From positions 1,831,001-1,895,000 of the forward strand of contig NZ_JAZHRR010000001.1 in the NCBI RefSeq assembly GCF_036924515.1: a stretch of 64,000 bases of DNA, read 5' to 3'. Shown here piece by piece: positions 17,123 through 26,706 of this stretch. The notes under the pieces are model-generated. The model ran no database searches, was not told the origin of the DNA, and saw only the letters and a program-made list of their open reading frames with translations. Source of the DNA: Bradyrhizobium sp. AZCC 1610. GTDB lineage: Bacteria > Pseudomonadota > Alphaproteobacteria > Rhizobiales > Xanthobacteraceae. How positions within the stretch are numbered: the stretch's first letter is position 1; every line of letters starts with the position of its first letter. The translations under genes and the position numbers were made by a program.

Positions 17123-18605
17123 ACCCCCCAGCGTCGTCGTCGCCAAGCAGCATAACGCCATTCTGATTTATGCGCTTGATGAGTTGGCCGTCCGCGCCGG
17201 CCTCTCGATCGGCCTGCCGCTCGCCAATGCCCGCGCCATCTGCCCGGAGCTGACGGTATTCGATGCGGACGAGGTCGCCGACCGCAAGACGCTCGAAGAC
17301 ATCGCCGACTGGTGCGACCGCTTCACACCGCTGGTGGCGCTCGATCCGCCGCACGGGCTCTATCTCGACATCACCGGCTGCGCCCATCTGTTCGGCGGCG
17401 AGCGCGCGCTGCTGCAGATCATGAGCGGCGCGCTGAGCCGGCGCGGCTTTGCCGTTAGCGCTGCGATCGCGAGTACCTCGATCTGCGCCCGCACGCTGAC
17501 GCGCCATAGTTCGGGACAAATCATTGCCGATGGCGAGGAGGCGGAGGCCGTCAGCCCGCTGCCGGTATCCGCGCTCGGCGCCGGTGACGCCATCACCAGC
17601 GGCCTGCGCCGCGCGGGGTTAAAGACCATCGGCGACGTCGCTTCGCGCGGGCGTCACGAAATCACGGCGCGGTTCGGCGCTCATTTCACGGCCTTGCTGG
17701 CGCAGGCGCTGGGGCAGGGCGATGCGCCGATCAGCCCCCGAAAACCGCTGCCGGATTACATCGTCGAGAAACGCTTTCCCGAACCGGTCGCCACCGACAC
17801 CGTGATCGCGATGAACCTGTCCGCGCTCGCTGCCATGCTGGTCACGGCGATGGACAAGCAGGGCAAGGGCGCTCGGCGGCTGGAAGCAAGTTTTTTCCGC
17901 ACCGACGGCGCGGTGCGCACGATCTCGGTCGATACCGGGCGGCCGGTGACAAAGACTGATATGATCGATCGCCTGTTTCGCGAGCGGCTCGATGCGCTCA
18001 ACGATCCCCTCGATCCCGGCTTCGGCTTCGATCTCATTCGGTTATCCGCCAGCCGCACCGAAATCGTGGTGCAGCAGCAGCGCGATCTCGACGCCAATGT
18101 TCATGACAATGACGAACTGTCTGCGCTGATCGACCGCATCGCCGCGCGCATCGGCGGCAAGCGCGTGGTCGTGCACCTGCCGCAGGATACCCACATCCCC
18201 GAGCGCGCGGTGATGGCCGTAGCAGCACAGCATCATCTGGCGGCCGCCGCGCAGGCGGCATGGCCGGAGCGTATCGAGAGCGAGCCGCCGCTGCGGCCGC
18301 TGCGGCTGTTCGACAGGCCGGAGCCGATCAAAGTGCCGTTTGCAACCGTGCCCGACGGCCCACCGCATCAGTTCACCTGGCGCCGTGTGACGCATGCGGT
18401 GGTGCGGGTGGAAGGGCCCGAACGCATCGCCATGGAATGGTGGAAGCAAAACGGCGATGGCCCGACGCGGGACTATTTCCGCATCGAGGATGAAGCGGGT
18501 TTGCGCTTCTGGATCTTTCGCGACGGGCTCTATGAAAGCGAACCGGCTGACGCGGAAGGCGAGCCCGCGCCGGTCAGATGGTTCGTGCACGGACTGTTCG
18601 CATGA
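17013..18605 (+). CDS. imuB: ImuB, Y-family polymerase-like mutasome hub
   Basis: A 530-residue Y-family polymerase homologue without catalytic activity; it links ImuA, DnaE2 and the beta clamp. The N-terminus has RRRILSLWLPRLPIDR, followed by palm-like segments (GLSIGLPLANARAICPEL, LYLDITGCAHLFGGE), the little-finger region around residues 250-350, and an extended C-terminus needed for partner binding. Start chosen at ATG 17013; an in-frame ATG at 16974 lies deeper inside imuA. The stop codon overlaps the dnaE2 start (ATGA). Confidence 0.92.
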   Translation: MSAYSANRRRILSLWLPRLPIDRIKRKVGSDNEELDKPPSVVVAKQHNAILIYALDELAVRAGLSIGLPLANARAICPELTVFDADEVADRKTLEDIADWCDRFTPLVALDPPHGLYLDITGCAHLFGGERALLQIMSGALSRRGFAVSAAIASTSICARTLTRHSSGQIIADGEEAEAVSPLPVSALGAGDAITSGLRRAGLKTIGDVASRGRHEITARFGAHFTALLAQALGQGDAPISPRKPLPDYIVEKRFPEPVATDTVIAMNLSALAAMLVTAMDKQGKGARRLEASFFRTDGAVRTISVDTGRPVTKTDMIDRLFRERLDALNDPLDPGFGFDLIRLSASRTEIVVQQQRDLDANVHDNDELSALIDRIAARIGGKRVVVHLPQDTHIPERAVMAVAAQHHLAAAAQAAWPERIESEPPLRPLRLFDRPEPIKVPFATVPDGPPHQFTWRRVTHAVVRVEGPERIAMEWWKQNGDGPTRDYFRIEDEAGLRFWIFRDGLYESEPADAEGEPAPVRWFVHGLFA

Positions 18606-21600
18606 AAGGCGTTGCCAACATTTCCGGTTATGCCGAAATCGGCATCACCACCAATTTCTCGTTCCTGCGCGGCGGCTCCGATCCGCGCGCCTATGTGCAT
18701 CAGGCAAGCCTGCTCGGCATTCCCGCCATCGGCATCGCCGATCACAACACGCTGGCCGGCGTGGTGCGCGCGTACAAGGAACTCGACAATCCCGAGGTCA
18801 CGCATAAGCCAAAACTCCTGATCGGCGCGCGCCTGGTCTTCATCGACGGCACGCCTGACATTCTGGTCTATCCGCGCGACCGCGCCGCTTACGGCCGGCT
18901 CTGCCAATTGCTGACCCGCGGCAAGCGCGGCGACGACATCGAGCGGATCGAAAAGGGCGAATGCCATCTGAGGTTCGATGACCTGCTTGAATTCGCCGAG
19001 GACCAGCTTCTGATACTGACGCTGCCGCATCGCTTCGACGCCGCGGAGGCGCAAACAATTCTGGCGCGGCTGAAGAATAGCCGCGCTAATGGCGTCTGGC
19101 TTGCCGCAAGCCTGCTCTATCGCGGCGACGACAAGCGCCGGCTGGCGCGGCTGCATCGTCTAGCGCTCGCCGCCAAAGTGCCGCTGCTGGCGACCAACGA
19201 GGTGCTGTACCACCATCCCGCCCGCCGCCGGCTGCAGGACGTGCTGACCTGTATCAGAGAGAAGACCACGATCGACGCGATCGGCAGGCGACTGGAGGCC
19301 AATGCCGAGCGATACCTGAAGCCGGCCCGCGAAATGGCGCGGCTGTTCCGCGACCTGCCCGAGGCGATTACGGAAACCATGCGCTTTGCCAGCCGCATTT
19401 CGTTTTCGCTCGATCAGCTCAAATACCAGTATCCCGACGAGCCGGTGCCGCCGGGCAAGACCGCGCAGCAGCACCTCGAAGACCTGACCTGGGCCGGCGT
19501 CGACAAATATTTCGGCGGGGTGATCTCTGACACGCTGCGCGCCACCTTGCGGAAAGAGCTCGCATTGATCGCCGAGCTGAAATACGCGCATTATTTTCTG
19601 ACCGTGCACGACATCGTCCATTATGCGCGCAGCCAGAACATCCTGTGCCAGGGCCGGGGATCGGCGGCCAACTCGGCGGTCTGCTACGTGCTCGGCATCA
19701 CCTCGGTCGATCCGACCAAGGTCGATCTGTTGTTCGAGCGCTTCATTTCCAAGGAGCGGCTGGAGCCGCCCGACATCGACGTCGATTTCGAACATTCGCG
19801 GCGCGAGGAGGTGATGCAATATGTCTACCGCCGCTACGGCCGCCACCGCGCCGCTGTTATCGCCACCGTCATCCACTATCGCCCGCGCAGCGCGATCCGC
19901 GATGTCGGCAAGGCGTTGGGGCTGACGGAGGATGTTACCGCGGCGCTCGCCGATACCGTATGGGGAAGCTGGGGCAAGGGCCTCAACGAGATGCAGGTTC
20001 GTCAGGCCGGACTTGATCCTGCCAATGCGATGGTCGAGCTTGCGGTCGAACTCGCCACCGAGCTGATCGAATTTCCCCGCCATCTGTCGCAGCATGTCGG
20101 CGGCTATGTGCTGACGCAGGACCGGCTCGATACCTATGTGCCGATCGGCAACGCGGCGATGGACGACCGCACCTTCATCGAATGGGACAAGGACGACGTC
20201 GACGCGCTCAGCATGATGAAGGTCGACGTGCTGGCGCTGGGCATGCTGACCTGCATCCGCAAATGCTTTGATCTCATCGCCGACCACAAGGGCGAGCGTT
20301 ACGAACTGGCCGACATCAAATCGCAAGACGACGACGAAGTTTATCAGATGCTGCAGCGGGGTGAATCGCTCGGCGTATTCCAGGTCGAAAGCCGCGCACA
20401 GATGAACATGCTGCCGCGGCTGAAGCCGCGCACCTTCTACGACCTCGTCATCGAGGTCGCGATCGTGCGGCCCGGCCCGATCCAGGGCGACATGGTGCAT
20501 CCTTACCTGCGCCGGCGAAACAAGATCGAGCAGGTGAGCTATCCCTCGCCGGCGCCTGAGCATGGCGAACCGGACGAGCTTTACAAGGTGCTGCACAAGA
20601 CGCTCGGCGTGCCGCTGTTCCAGGAGCAGGCGATGCGAATCGCGATCGAGGCTGCAAAGTTTACGCCCGAGGAAGCCAACGGCCTGCGCCGCGCGATGGC
20701 GACGTTTCGCAATGTCGGCACCATCGGCAAGTTCGAAGACAAGATGATCGGCAACATGATCGCGCGTGGCTACGCCCCTGAATTCGCCCAAAATTGTTTT
20801 GAGAAGATCAAGGGCTTTGGCTCTTACGGCTTTCCGGAAAGCCACGCCGCAAGCTTTGCCCAGCTCGTCTATATCTCTTCATGGCTGAAGCATTACCACC
20901 CGGATGCCTTCTGCTGCGGTCTCCTCAACTCGCAGCCGATGGGCTTTTACGCGCCCGCGCAGATCGTCGGCGACGCCCGCAAGAACGGCGTCGAGGTGCG
21001 CGAGATCGACGTGTCCTACAGCTTTGCGCAGAACACGCTGGAGGAGGGGGAGGGAAAATACTGTGCGGTAAGACTTGGCTTCCGACAAATCGATGGATTT
21101 AGCTGGATTGATGAAGATGAGGAGCGGCTGAAGCAGCTTCAACTGTCATTCTCCGATGCGCAATTGCGCATCGTGGGGGCGCGTAGCGCGAATGACAATG
21201 TGGGGAAAGAGCAAGACTGGGCCGACCGCATCGTCGCTGCGCGCAAACGCCGTCCCTTCACCTCGCTGGAAGAGTTCGCCCGCGACACCGGCCTGCCGAA
21301 ACGCGCGCTGATCCTGCTCGCCGACGCCGATGCATTCCGCTCCATCGGGCTCGATCGCCGCGCCGCGTTGTGGGCGGTGCGGCGGCTGCCCGACGACGTG
21401 CCGCTACCGCTGTTTCAGGCGGCGATCGCCCGCGAGCAACCCGACGAGAATGCAAAACCGCTGCCCCTGATGCCGCTGCCGGAGCAGGTGGTCGCCGATT
21501 ACCAGACGGTGCGGCTGTCGCTGAAGGGCCACCCGATGGAGTTTTTGCGCGAGAGGTTTACGAGAGAGCGCGTCGTCGCCTGCAAGGACGTCAACCACAA

Positions 21601-22027
21601 AAACGACAAACGTCGTATCAGTTGCGCCGGCGTGGTGCTGGTGCGGCAGCGGCCGGGCAGCGCCAAGGGCGTCGTCTTCATGACGCTGGAGGATGAGACC
21701 GGCATCGCCAATATCGTGGTGTGGCCCAAGGTGATGGAGCAGTACCGGAAAGAGGTGATGGGCGCCCGCCTCATCCTGGTCGAGGGCTATATCCAGAGCA
21801 GCCCGGAGGAGGTGACGCATCTGGTAGCGCAGCGGATGTTCGACCGCTCCCACGACCTGATCGGCCTCGCCAATGATGCGCCGAGCCGCAAGCATCCGGT
21901 CCCGGCTGGCCCCGCGCTGATCGAGCCGCTCAACGACGACCGCCGCGAGCACCCGGAAAATTCCCCGCAGAAAATCCGCCACCCACGCGACGTCCGCATC
22001 CTGCCGCCGTCCCGGGATTTTCACTGA
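18602..22027 (+). CDS. dnaE2: DnaE2, error-prone DNA polymerase III alpha
   Basis: A 1141-residue C-family polymerase that carries out SOS-induced mutagenic bypass together with ImuA and ImuB. PHP domain at residues 1-200 (ADHNTLAGVVRAYKEL), polymerase palm with catalytic aspartates in PDIDVDFEHSRREEV and MKVDVLALGML, fingers with FQVESRAQMNM and PFQEQAMRIA-type motifs, and a C-terminal OB fold (FMTLEDETGIANIVVWPKV). Start at ATG 18602 overlapping the imuB stop by four bases; upstream in-frame codons at 18578 are inside imuB. Unusual: bases 21144-21197 are an in-frame palindromic repeat encoding 18 extra residues. Confidence 0.95.
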   Translation: MKGVANISGYAEIGITTNFSFLRGGSDPRAYVHQASLLGIPAIGIADHNTLAGVVRAYKELDNPEVTHKPKLLIGARLVFIDGTPDILVYPRDRAAYGRLCQLLTRGKRGDDIERIEKGECHLRFDDLLEFAEDQLLILTLPHRFDAAEAQTILARLKNSRANGVWLAASLLYRGDDKRRLARLHRLALAAKVPLLATNEVLYHHPARRRLQDVLTCIREKTTIDAIGRRLEANAERYLKPAREMARLFRDLPEAITETMRFASRISFSLDQLKYQYPDEPVPPGKTAQQHLEDLTWAGVDKYFGGVISDTLRATLRKELALIAELKYAHYFLTVHDIVHYARSQNILCQGRGSAANSAVCYVLGITSVDPTKVDLLFERFISKERLEPPDIDVDFEHSRREEVMQYVYRRYGRHRAAVIATVIHYRPRSAIRDVGKALGLTEDVTAALADTVWGSWGKGLNEMQVRQAGLDPANAMVELAVELATELIEFPRHLSQHVGGYVLTQDRLDTYVPIGNAAMDDRTFIEWDKDDVDALSMMKVDVLALGMLTCIRKCFDLIADHKGERYELADIKSQDDDEVYQMLQRGESLGVFQVESRAQMNMLPRLKPRTFYDLVIEVAIVRPGPIQGDMVHPYLRRRNKIEQVSYPSPAPEHGEPDELYKVLHKTLGVPLFQEQAMRIAIEAAKFTPEEANGLRRAMATFRNVGTIGKFEDKMIGNMIARGYAPEFAQNCFEKIKGFGSYGFPESHAASFAQLVYISSWLKHYHPDAFCCGLLNSQPMGFYAPAQIVGDARKNGVEVREIDVSYSFAQNTLEEGEGKYCAVRLGFRQIDGFSWIDEDEERLKQLQLSFSDAQLRIVGARSANDNVGKEQDWADRIVAARKRRPFTSLEEFARDTGLPKRALILLADADAFRSIGLDRRAALWAVRRLPDDVPLPLFQAAIAREQPDENAKPLPLMPLPEQVVADYQTVRLSLKGHPMEFLRERFTRERVVACKDVNHKNDKRRISCAGVVLVRQRPGSAKGVVFMTLEDETGIANIVVWPKVMEQYRKEVMGARLILVEGYIQSSPEEVTHLVAQRMFDRSHDLIGLANDAPSRKHPVPAGPALIEPLNDDRREHPENSPQKIRHPRDVRILPPSRDFH
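21144..21197. repeat. Palindromic repeat inside dnaE2
   Basis: A 54-base unit with outer arms TGTCATT and AATGACA and an 18-base perfect palindrome GATGCGCAATTGCGCATC at 21155-21172. It is a multiple of three, keeps the dnaE2 frame open and encodes LSFSDAQLRIVGARSAND, in a region where DnaE2 proteins vary in length. It looks like a dispersed repeat that inserted into the coding sequence. Confidence 0.65.
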
Positions 22028-22055
22028 GCTGATCTATCTGCGGGTCACTATGCAC

Positions 22056-23273
22056 TCATCCTTGAGCTCTGGCTGCAGCGGCAAAGATCGCTTCGATGTT
22101 CTCCGGCGCAAAAAATTCCGTCGGCGATATCGTCCCGGCATTCAGACGTGCAAAACCGTCCATGGCGGCCTGGTTGCCATGAACCGCGCCAAGGATCCGT
22201 TGCAGCTCGGGTGGCGGCGGCTCAAGCGTTGCGAGGTCGCAGGTGAAATCGTACATCGCCCCGGCCGCCGCGTCGCGGGTGTGCTGGTACTCGCTCATGG
22301 CTTCCTCGAATGGCCGCGCGCCCGACAATGATTGATCGATCGCGGTGGCGCAGAGTTCGGCGTCCCGGAAGGCATCGAGAATTCCCTGCGCCGTTATGAA
22401 GTCCCTGTTATAGCCGGCGTCCCCTACGAGCGCCCAGCCGGCGCCGTAAGGCTTGCGGAAATAGTTCGGCACCGCTGCGCCGGCGAACGGCGCTTCGCGC
22501 GTGGCGCTGCGCAGCCTTTTGGCAAAGTCCGGCGCCTGTTCGATGGCTTTCAAATAATTGCCCTCGATATCCCTCTTGTTCTCCGCAAACTCCGCGTAAG
22601 GCCATCCCGCAATGACGAGCGTCAGATCGTCATGGGTCGGCATTGCCGCAAATGCACGCTTGTCGCGGACAAAGGTTTCAAAGCGGCCGTCGGTCGGCAG
22701 CCCTCGCCAATAGCTGTAGTAACCCGCCAGCAGAGGCGGCTTCTCGCGGTACTGCTCGGGATGAACCGCCTCGCTCAGCACGGAGTGCCGGCCGTCGGCC
22801 CCCACGATCACGTCGGCATGTTCCGTGACGGCGCCGCCTTGCTTCGATCGGCCCTTGATGCCGATGATGCGCTCCCTCTCGATCACTATTTCCTCGACGA
22901 CAAAACCCTGACGGATCTCCGCGCCGGATTCGGTGGCGGCGTCGACCAGCAGTTTGTCGAGGATGGTCCGCCGCGGGCAGTAGGCAACGGGATCCTTGTC
23001 CGTGCCGGGGGCGCCGGCAATGGTGAACGCGCCGAAGTCGAAAGAGTAGGTATGGATCGGCGGGCATCCGGTCGCCACCAGCCGGTCGAGCAGCCCCCAT
23101 CGCGATAGTGCATTCACGGCAGGGGGATGCACAAGATGGGTTGAAACGGTGTCGCTCGGGAATGACGCGCGGTCGACCGCCAGCACCCGGTACCCCTTGC
23201 GCGCCAGCAGCATCGCTGTTGGCGAGCCGGCGCAGCGCGCGCCCACGACGATCACGTCGAATGCCTTGCCCAT
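22056..23273 (-). CDS. FAD-dependent oxidoreductase (monooxygenase-like)
   Basis: A 405-residue flavoprotein of the aromatic hydroxylase/geranylgeranyl reductase type. The N-terminal dinucleotide fold is VIVVGARCAGSPTAMLLARKG, with the middle GADGRHSVLSEAV motif (about residue 160) and the FAD-closing GDAGYNRDFITAQGI (about residue 285). Start at ATG 23273, which has an excellent ribosome site (AAGGAGGG); the frame runs further upstream without one. It is divergent from an AraC-type regulator that starts 180 bases away, so it may be the regulator's target. Substrate not predictable. Confidence 0.87.
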   Translation of the reverse strand: MGKAFDVIVVGARCAGSPTAMLLARKGYRVLAVDRASFPSDTVSTHLVHPPAVNALSRWGLLDRLVATGCPPIHTYSFDFGAFTIAGAPGTDKDPVAYCPRRTILDKLLVDAATESGAEIRQGFVVEEIVIERERIIGIKGRSKQGGAVTEHADVIVGADGRHSVLSEAVHPEQYREKPPLLAGYYSYWRGLPTDGRFETFVRDKRAFAAMPTHDDLTLVIAGWPYAEFAENKRDIEGNYLKAIEQAPDFAKRLRSATREAPFAGAAVPNYFRKPYGAGWALVGDAGYNRDFITAQGILDAFRDAELCATAIDQSLSGARPFEEAMSEYQHTRDAAAGAMYDFTCDLATLEPPPPELQRILGAVHGNQAAMDGFARLNAGTISPTEFFAPENIEAIFAAAARAQG

Positions 23274-23456
23274 CGGACCCTCCTTGCAAAGTTCTTCATG
23301 CCGGTTCATGGCAGCCAGGCTGACTGATCGCGGTGGCCGGAGCCAAGTGGCCCGACCCAAGGCATTCGAGCCTAGCGGGAAATCGAAGCCCCAACTTTGC
23401 CGAAACTCCGTGGTTCTTTGCAGCCCATGGGGTCCACGTTCGGCGGAGCCAAGGAA

Positions 23457-24491
23457 ATGGATGCCCTATCGGAAGCCCTCGCGTCGGTGCACATGACGGG
23501 CGCCATCTTCTACCACGCAGAGTGCACTGCCCCTTGGGGGTTCCTGGTGCCGTCCCTGCAGGACGTCGCCCACGTACTTGCTCCCGGAACCGAGCGCTTG
23601 GTCAGCTATCATCTGGTCACGGACGGGAAGGCGATCGTGCGCTTCCAGGGCGAAGACGACATCGCCGTCGCTGCGGGCGATATCCTGATCATCCCCCACG
23701 GCGATGCCCATACCGTGTCGAACGGCTCGCCATCGACCTACCTCGACAGCGGAGCTTCGCTTAGCGAGTTCCTGGTTGGCCATATGACCACGATGCGACT
23801 GGGCGGCGGTGGCGAGGTGACAAGGTTTGTCTGCGGCTATTTCGGCTGCGAACGTCATGCCGAACGGCTTTTCCTCGCCGGCCTGCCGCTGATGATCAAA
23901 ATCAATCTGCGGGGCGACCCGGCCGGCGAATGGCTGGAGAACTCGGTTCGCCATCTTGTCTCCCAGGCTGGATCCGCGCGGCCGGGACAATCGGTCCTGC
24001 TCTCCAAGATGGCGGAGGCGCTCTTCATCGAAACCATTCGCCGCTACATGGAGGCGTTGCCGCCGGAACAGACCGGCTGGCTCGCAGGTGCGCGGGATCC
24101 GGTCGTCGGCGGTGCACTGGCGCTACTGCACCGAAAACCCTGTCACCATTGGACCGTGGAGCAACTTGCCGCCGAGACCGGCGTTTCGCGCTCGGTCCTT
24201 GCCGAGAGGTTCTCCCGGTTTCTCGGCGAGCCGCCGCTGACCTATCTTGCGCGCTGGCGATTGCAACTCGCCGCCAGGATGCTGCAAACCACGCGGGAGG
24301 CTGTGATACAGGTGGCCTCCGAGGTCGGGTATGACTCGGAAGCAGCGTTCAATCGGGCGTTCAAGCGCGAGTTCGGTATTCCCCCGGGACAGTTTAGGGA
24401 CCAATTCAGAGGATCGCGCTCCCGATCGGGGCTGGTTGGAGGGGACGGGCGAACGCGCATCCCCCTCGGGCGCGGCGTGAGGGCAATCTAA
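23457..24491 (+). CDS. AraC family transcriptional regulator with N-terminal cupin
   Basis: A 344-residue regulator. Residues 1-200 form a cupin-like sensor domain (GDILIIPHGDAHTVSNG near residue 75; FVCGYFGCERHAERLF). The C-terminus is an AraC/XylS double helix-turn-helix (VEQLAAETGVSRSVLAERF and VASEVGYDSEAAFNRAFKREFGIPPGQFR, residues about 235-320), followed by a basic tail. Start placed at ATG 23457 with GGAG 9 bases upstream; ATG 23427 is a credible alternative. Probably senses a small molecule and controls the divergent flavoprotein gene. Confidence 0.85.
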   Translation: MDALSEALASVHMTGAIFYHAECTAPWGFLVPSLQDVAHVLAPGTERLVSYHLVTDGKAIVRFQGEDDIAVAAGDILIIPHGDAHTVSNGSPSTYLDSGASLSEFLVGHMTTMRLGGGGEVTRFVCGYFGCERHAERLFLAGLPLMIKINLRGDPAGEWLENSVRHLVSQAGSARPGQSVLLSKMAEALFIETIRRYMEALPPEQTGWLAGARDPVVGGALALLHRKPCHHWTVEQLAAETGVSRSVLAERFSRFLGEPPLTYLARWRLQLAARMLQTTREAVIQVASEVGYDSEAAFNRAFKREFGIPPGQFRDQFRGSRSRSGLVGGDGRTRIPLGRGVRAI

Positions 24492-24530
24492 AAAGTATGT
24501 GGCTCTCACAATAATCTGGCTGGTTCCGGT

Positions 24531-24746
24531 CTACCAATAGACCAATTCCGTCCGCGTCTTTCCGGCCCCACTTCTGGCAAATGTTGCTGCGAGCCTCTGC
24601 TTTTCGGCGCAATGTGCAGCCAGGGTTTCGTAGAGCCTGGCTTCCATGAATGGAACGTGTTCCCTGCTGGTGGACGCTGCGTCAGCGGTCGCTGATACCA
24701 GGGCACTAATCTGGCGTATCAGCAGATCGTCTGTCGATGGCTGCAT
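24531..24746 (-). CDS. Small protein of unknown function (71 residues)
   Basis: A 71-residue, mostly helical, soluble protein (MQPSTDDLLIRQISALVSAT, then a basic C-terminal half ending TELVYW). Supported mainly by a very good ribosome site: GAAGGAGAAAGTT directly before ATG 24746. No domain recognised. It is tail-to-tail with the AraC gene. May be a small regulatory or stress protein; no neighbour gives a clear clue. Confidence 0.5.
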   Translation of the reverse strand: MQPSTDDLLIRQISALVSATADAASTSREHVPFMEARLYETLAAHCAEKQRLAATFARSGAGKTRTELVYW

Positions 24747-24849
24747 AACTTTCTCCTTCGATGACGGTCCGACAAGATGATCCCTGATTTCGGGTTACCG
24801 CAAGTCGGCAAATGCCGGCTGCGACAGATTGCTCGCGCCCTGTTGAACT

Positions 24850-24933
24850 TCAGCGAGAAAGGGTGAGCCTGCGCATCTCCTGTAACCGGGCCCGGCAATA
24901 TTCCCGGTAGAGCATGTCGATGATCATCCACAT
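24850..24933 (-). CDS. Possible 27-residue small ORF
   Basis: ATG 24933 is preceded by GGAG at 8-9 bases and encodes MWMIIDMLYREYCRARLQEM plus RRLTLSR: a hydrophobic start and an arginine-rich amphipathic tail. It is too short for codon-based support, and only the ribosome site and composition argue for it. I see no other gene in 24747-25139. Confidence 0.25.
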   Translation of the reverse strand: MWMIIDMLYREYCRARLQEMRRLTLSR

Positions 24934-25139
24934 GACCGACTCCACTGTATGAAGAGGATCACGTTACGACGATATCGTTTCGGGAGTTCTTCCTCGGTCA
25001 GGAAAATGGCTTCACGCGAGGCACGGAATATTTCATGCGGGCCGCGGGCGACGAAACAGCCTCACGATGCGGTGACTGTTGTGCATCGTATGCGTCGCTG
25101 CTTCGCGACCAGTCCCGGTGGGCATCAGGAAACCTGGGC

Positions 25140-25606
25140 TCAATCCAACCTGGTGTCGGTCTTACGGTCGCTCTTGCCACCGTCCCTAACATCGTCTCTT
25201 TCCTTGATCAGTGTCAGCAGCCTCAGCGTCAGGAACGTAAAAGCGGCGATCGTCACCGCGACGTCGTAGCTGCCGAGTCCGACGGAAACGCCGATCGCGC
25301 CGGTGGCCCACAGGCTTGCAGCCGTCGCGGTGCCCTGCACGGTCGTCCCCTGTTTGAGGATCGCGCCGCCGCCGATGAATCCGATGCCGGTGATCAGGCC
25401 TTCGATCACTTTCGACATACCGTCAGGGGAATGCACCAGCAGACTTTCGCTGGCCTGGATAAATCCGCAGCTTGCCAGCGCCACCAGCGGGAAGGTGCGC
25501 AGGCCTGCGCTTCGCGCCGGCTTCTCGCGGTCCAGCCGATCGGAACGGCCAGCGCGAAGGCCGCCGTCAGCGCCAGAAAATGAACGCCTATCTGAAATCT
25601 GTCCAA
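25140..25606 (-). pseudogene. MgtC/SapB family membrane protein, frameshifted
   Basis: Inner-membrane protein of the MgtC family, linked to magnesium limitation and acid tolerance. The N-terminus is read from a TTG start at 25606 (FQIGVHFLALTAAFALAVPI) with GAGGG upstream; the rest is read in the next frame as DREKPARSAGLRTF, then GIGFIGGGAILKQG and a final helix block. The typical join PIGWDREKPA is restored by adding one G after GGCTGG near 25530. Complete length would be about 155 residues, normal for the short class. Either a pseudogene or a base lost from a short G run in sequencing. Confidence 0.8.
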
Positions 25607-25695
25607 AGCTTGCCCTCATGAAACCAAAGCCCCACGCCGGCGATAGATGCACGCCGGTCACGCGACGTAAGGCTTTAGCGGGCACCACGATGGCA

Positions 25696-26676
25696 CTACG
25701 GCGCCGCGTTCTTCCTCAACGCATCCGCCGCGGAAACGTTCACCACCGGCACGACGCCGTTCGCACCATGACCGGCCACCGTATCGGACGACACGCTCAC
25801 GATTGCCGCCCCGGTCCGGTACTGCGGCAGGTGATTTTCGAGCGAGTAGATCACGCACAGCGCGAGGCTGGACCAGACCGCCAGGCTGAAATAGAGCGAC
25901 ATCCAGGCAATCTCATCCTTCCACTCGGCAAGGTCGTGGGTCACCACCCAGCGCGTGCTCACGTCGCGCAGGCCCTCGCGGGGCGTCAGGCGCTTGTCGC
26001 CATCGGCATCGCCGGTCCGCCAGCGGTTCAGGTACATCGGGACGTCGATCGTCATCAGAAACGCCAGAAAGCCCGCAATGCCTGCGATGGCTATGGCCAG
26101 GACCACGCGAACTGCACCATGGAATTCCGGAAGCAGGCGGCAAAGACCCACGCCGATGATGAAGAAGGCAACCGCCCATAGCGAATTTTCGATGGCATTG
26201 CCGAGATAATTCCTGGTCAGCACCGCATACCATGAGAGGCATTCCGCGATCAGGATCAGGGGTACGATCACCCACGCGGCATTCACGGTCGTTTCCGCCC
26301 CGGTCATCGTGCCGAGCTGATGCAGGAGAATCGCCCATTGCGCCACAAAACAGATCTCGGCCACGGTCGCCACCGACCGTCCGACCAGAACGCTCGACCA
26401 CCAGGTGTCGAACAGACAGATCCGCTGCACGTCCGCGCGCGGCAGAAATGACCTGAAGGCGCAGCCGAAAACATAGGCCGCACAGAACAGCAGCATGGCC
26501 CCGATGCCGGCCGTGCTGCCGGCAGCGCCAGTCGGCTGGAGCGGAAGCTCACGATACAGCACGAACCAGACGGCGATATTGACGCCGCTCACCAGGGTCA
26601 ACAGGCCCCACCACCAGGACACGGGATTCGTCCAGGACAGGGAACCTGACCGCGCCTGTTGCCATTCCAAACTCAT
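25696..26676 (-). CDS. Multi-pass membrane protein of unknown function
   Basis: A 326-residue integral membrane protein with about seven predicted helices (WWWGLLTLVSGVNIAVWFVL, AMLLFCAAYVFGCAF, VATVAEICFVAQWAILL, TTVNAAWVIVPLILIAECLS, SLWAVAFFIIGVGLC, AIAIAGIAGFLAFLMTID, and a last one near residue 270). Start chosen at ATG 26676, with GGGG 7 bases upstream; the 17 in-frame codons before it overlap a palindromic operator (26707-26726). I do not recognise the family. The operator suggests tightly regulated expression. Confidence 0.65.
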   Translation of the reverse strand: MSLEWQQARSGSLSWTNPVSWWWGLLTLVSGVNIAVWFVLYRELPLQPTGAAGSTAGIGAMLLFCAAYVFGCAFRSFLPRADVQRICLFDTWWSSVLVGRSVATVAEICFVAQWAILLHQLGTMTGAETTVNAAWVIVPLILIAECLSWYAVLTRNYLGNAIENSLWAVAFFIIGVGLCRLLPEFHGAVRVVLAIAIAGIAGFLAFLMTIDVPMYLNRWRTGDADGDKRLTPREGLRDVSTRWVVTHDLAEWKDEIAWMSLYFSLAVWSSLALCVIYSLENHLPQYRTGAAIVSVSSDTVAGHGANGVVPVVNVSAADALRKNAAP

Positions 26677-26706
26677 TCGCTGCCCCGCTGTAATCGAACT
26701 GACATC

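Noticed and set aside
19160..20845. A 561-codon minus-strand frame opposite dnaE2
   Set aside because: Composition rich in Arg, Gln, His and Val is typical of the reverse strand of high-GC coding sequence; no domain or ribosome site, and dnaE2 is certain on the other strand.
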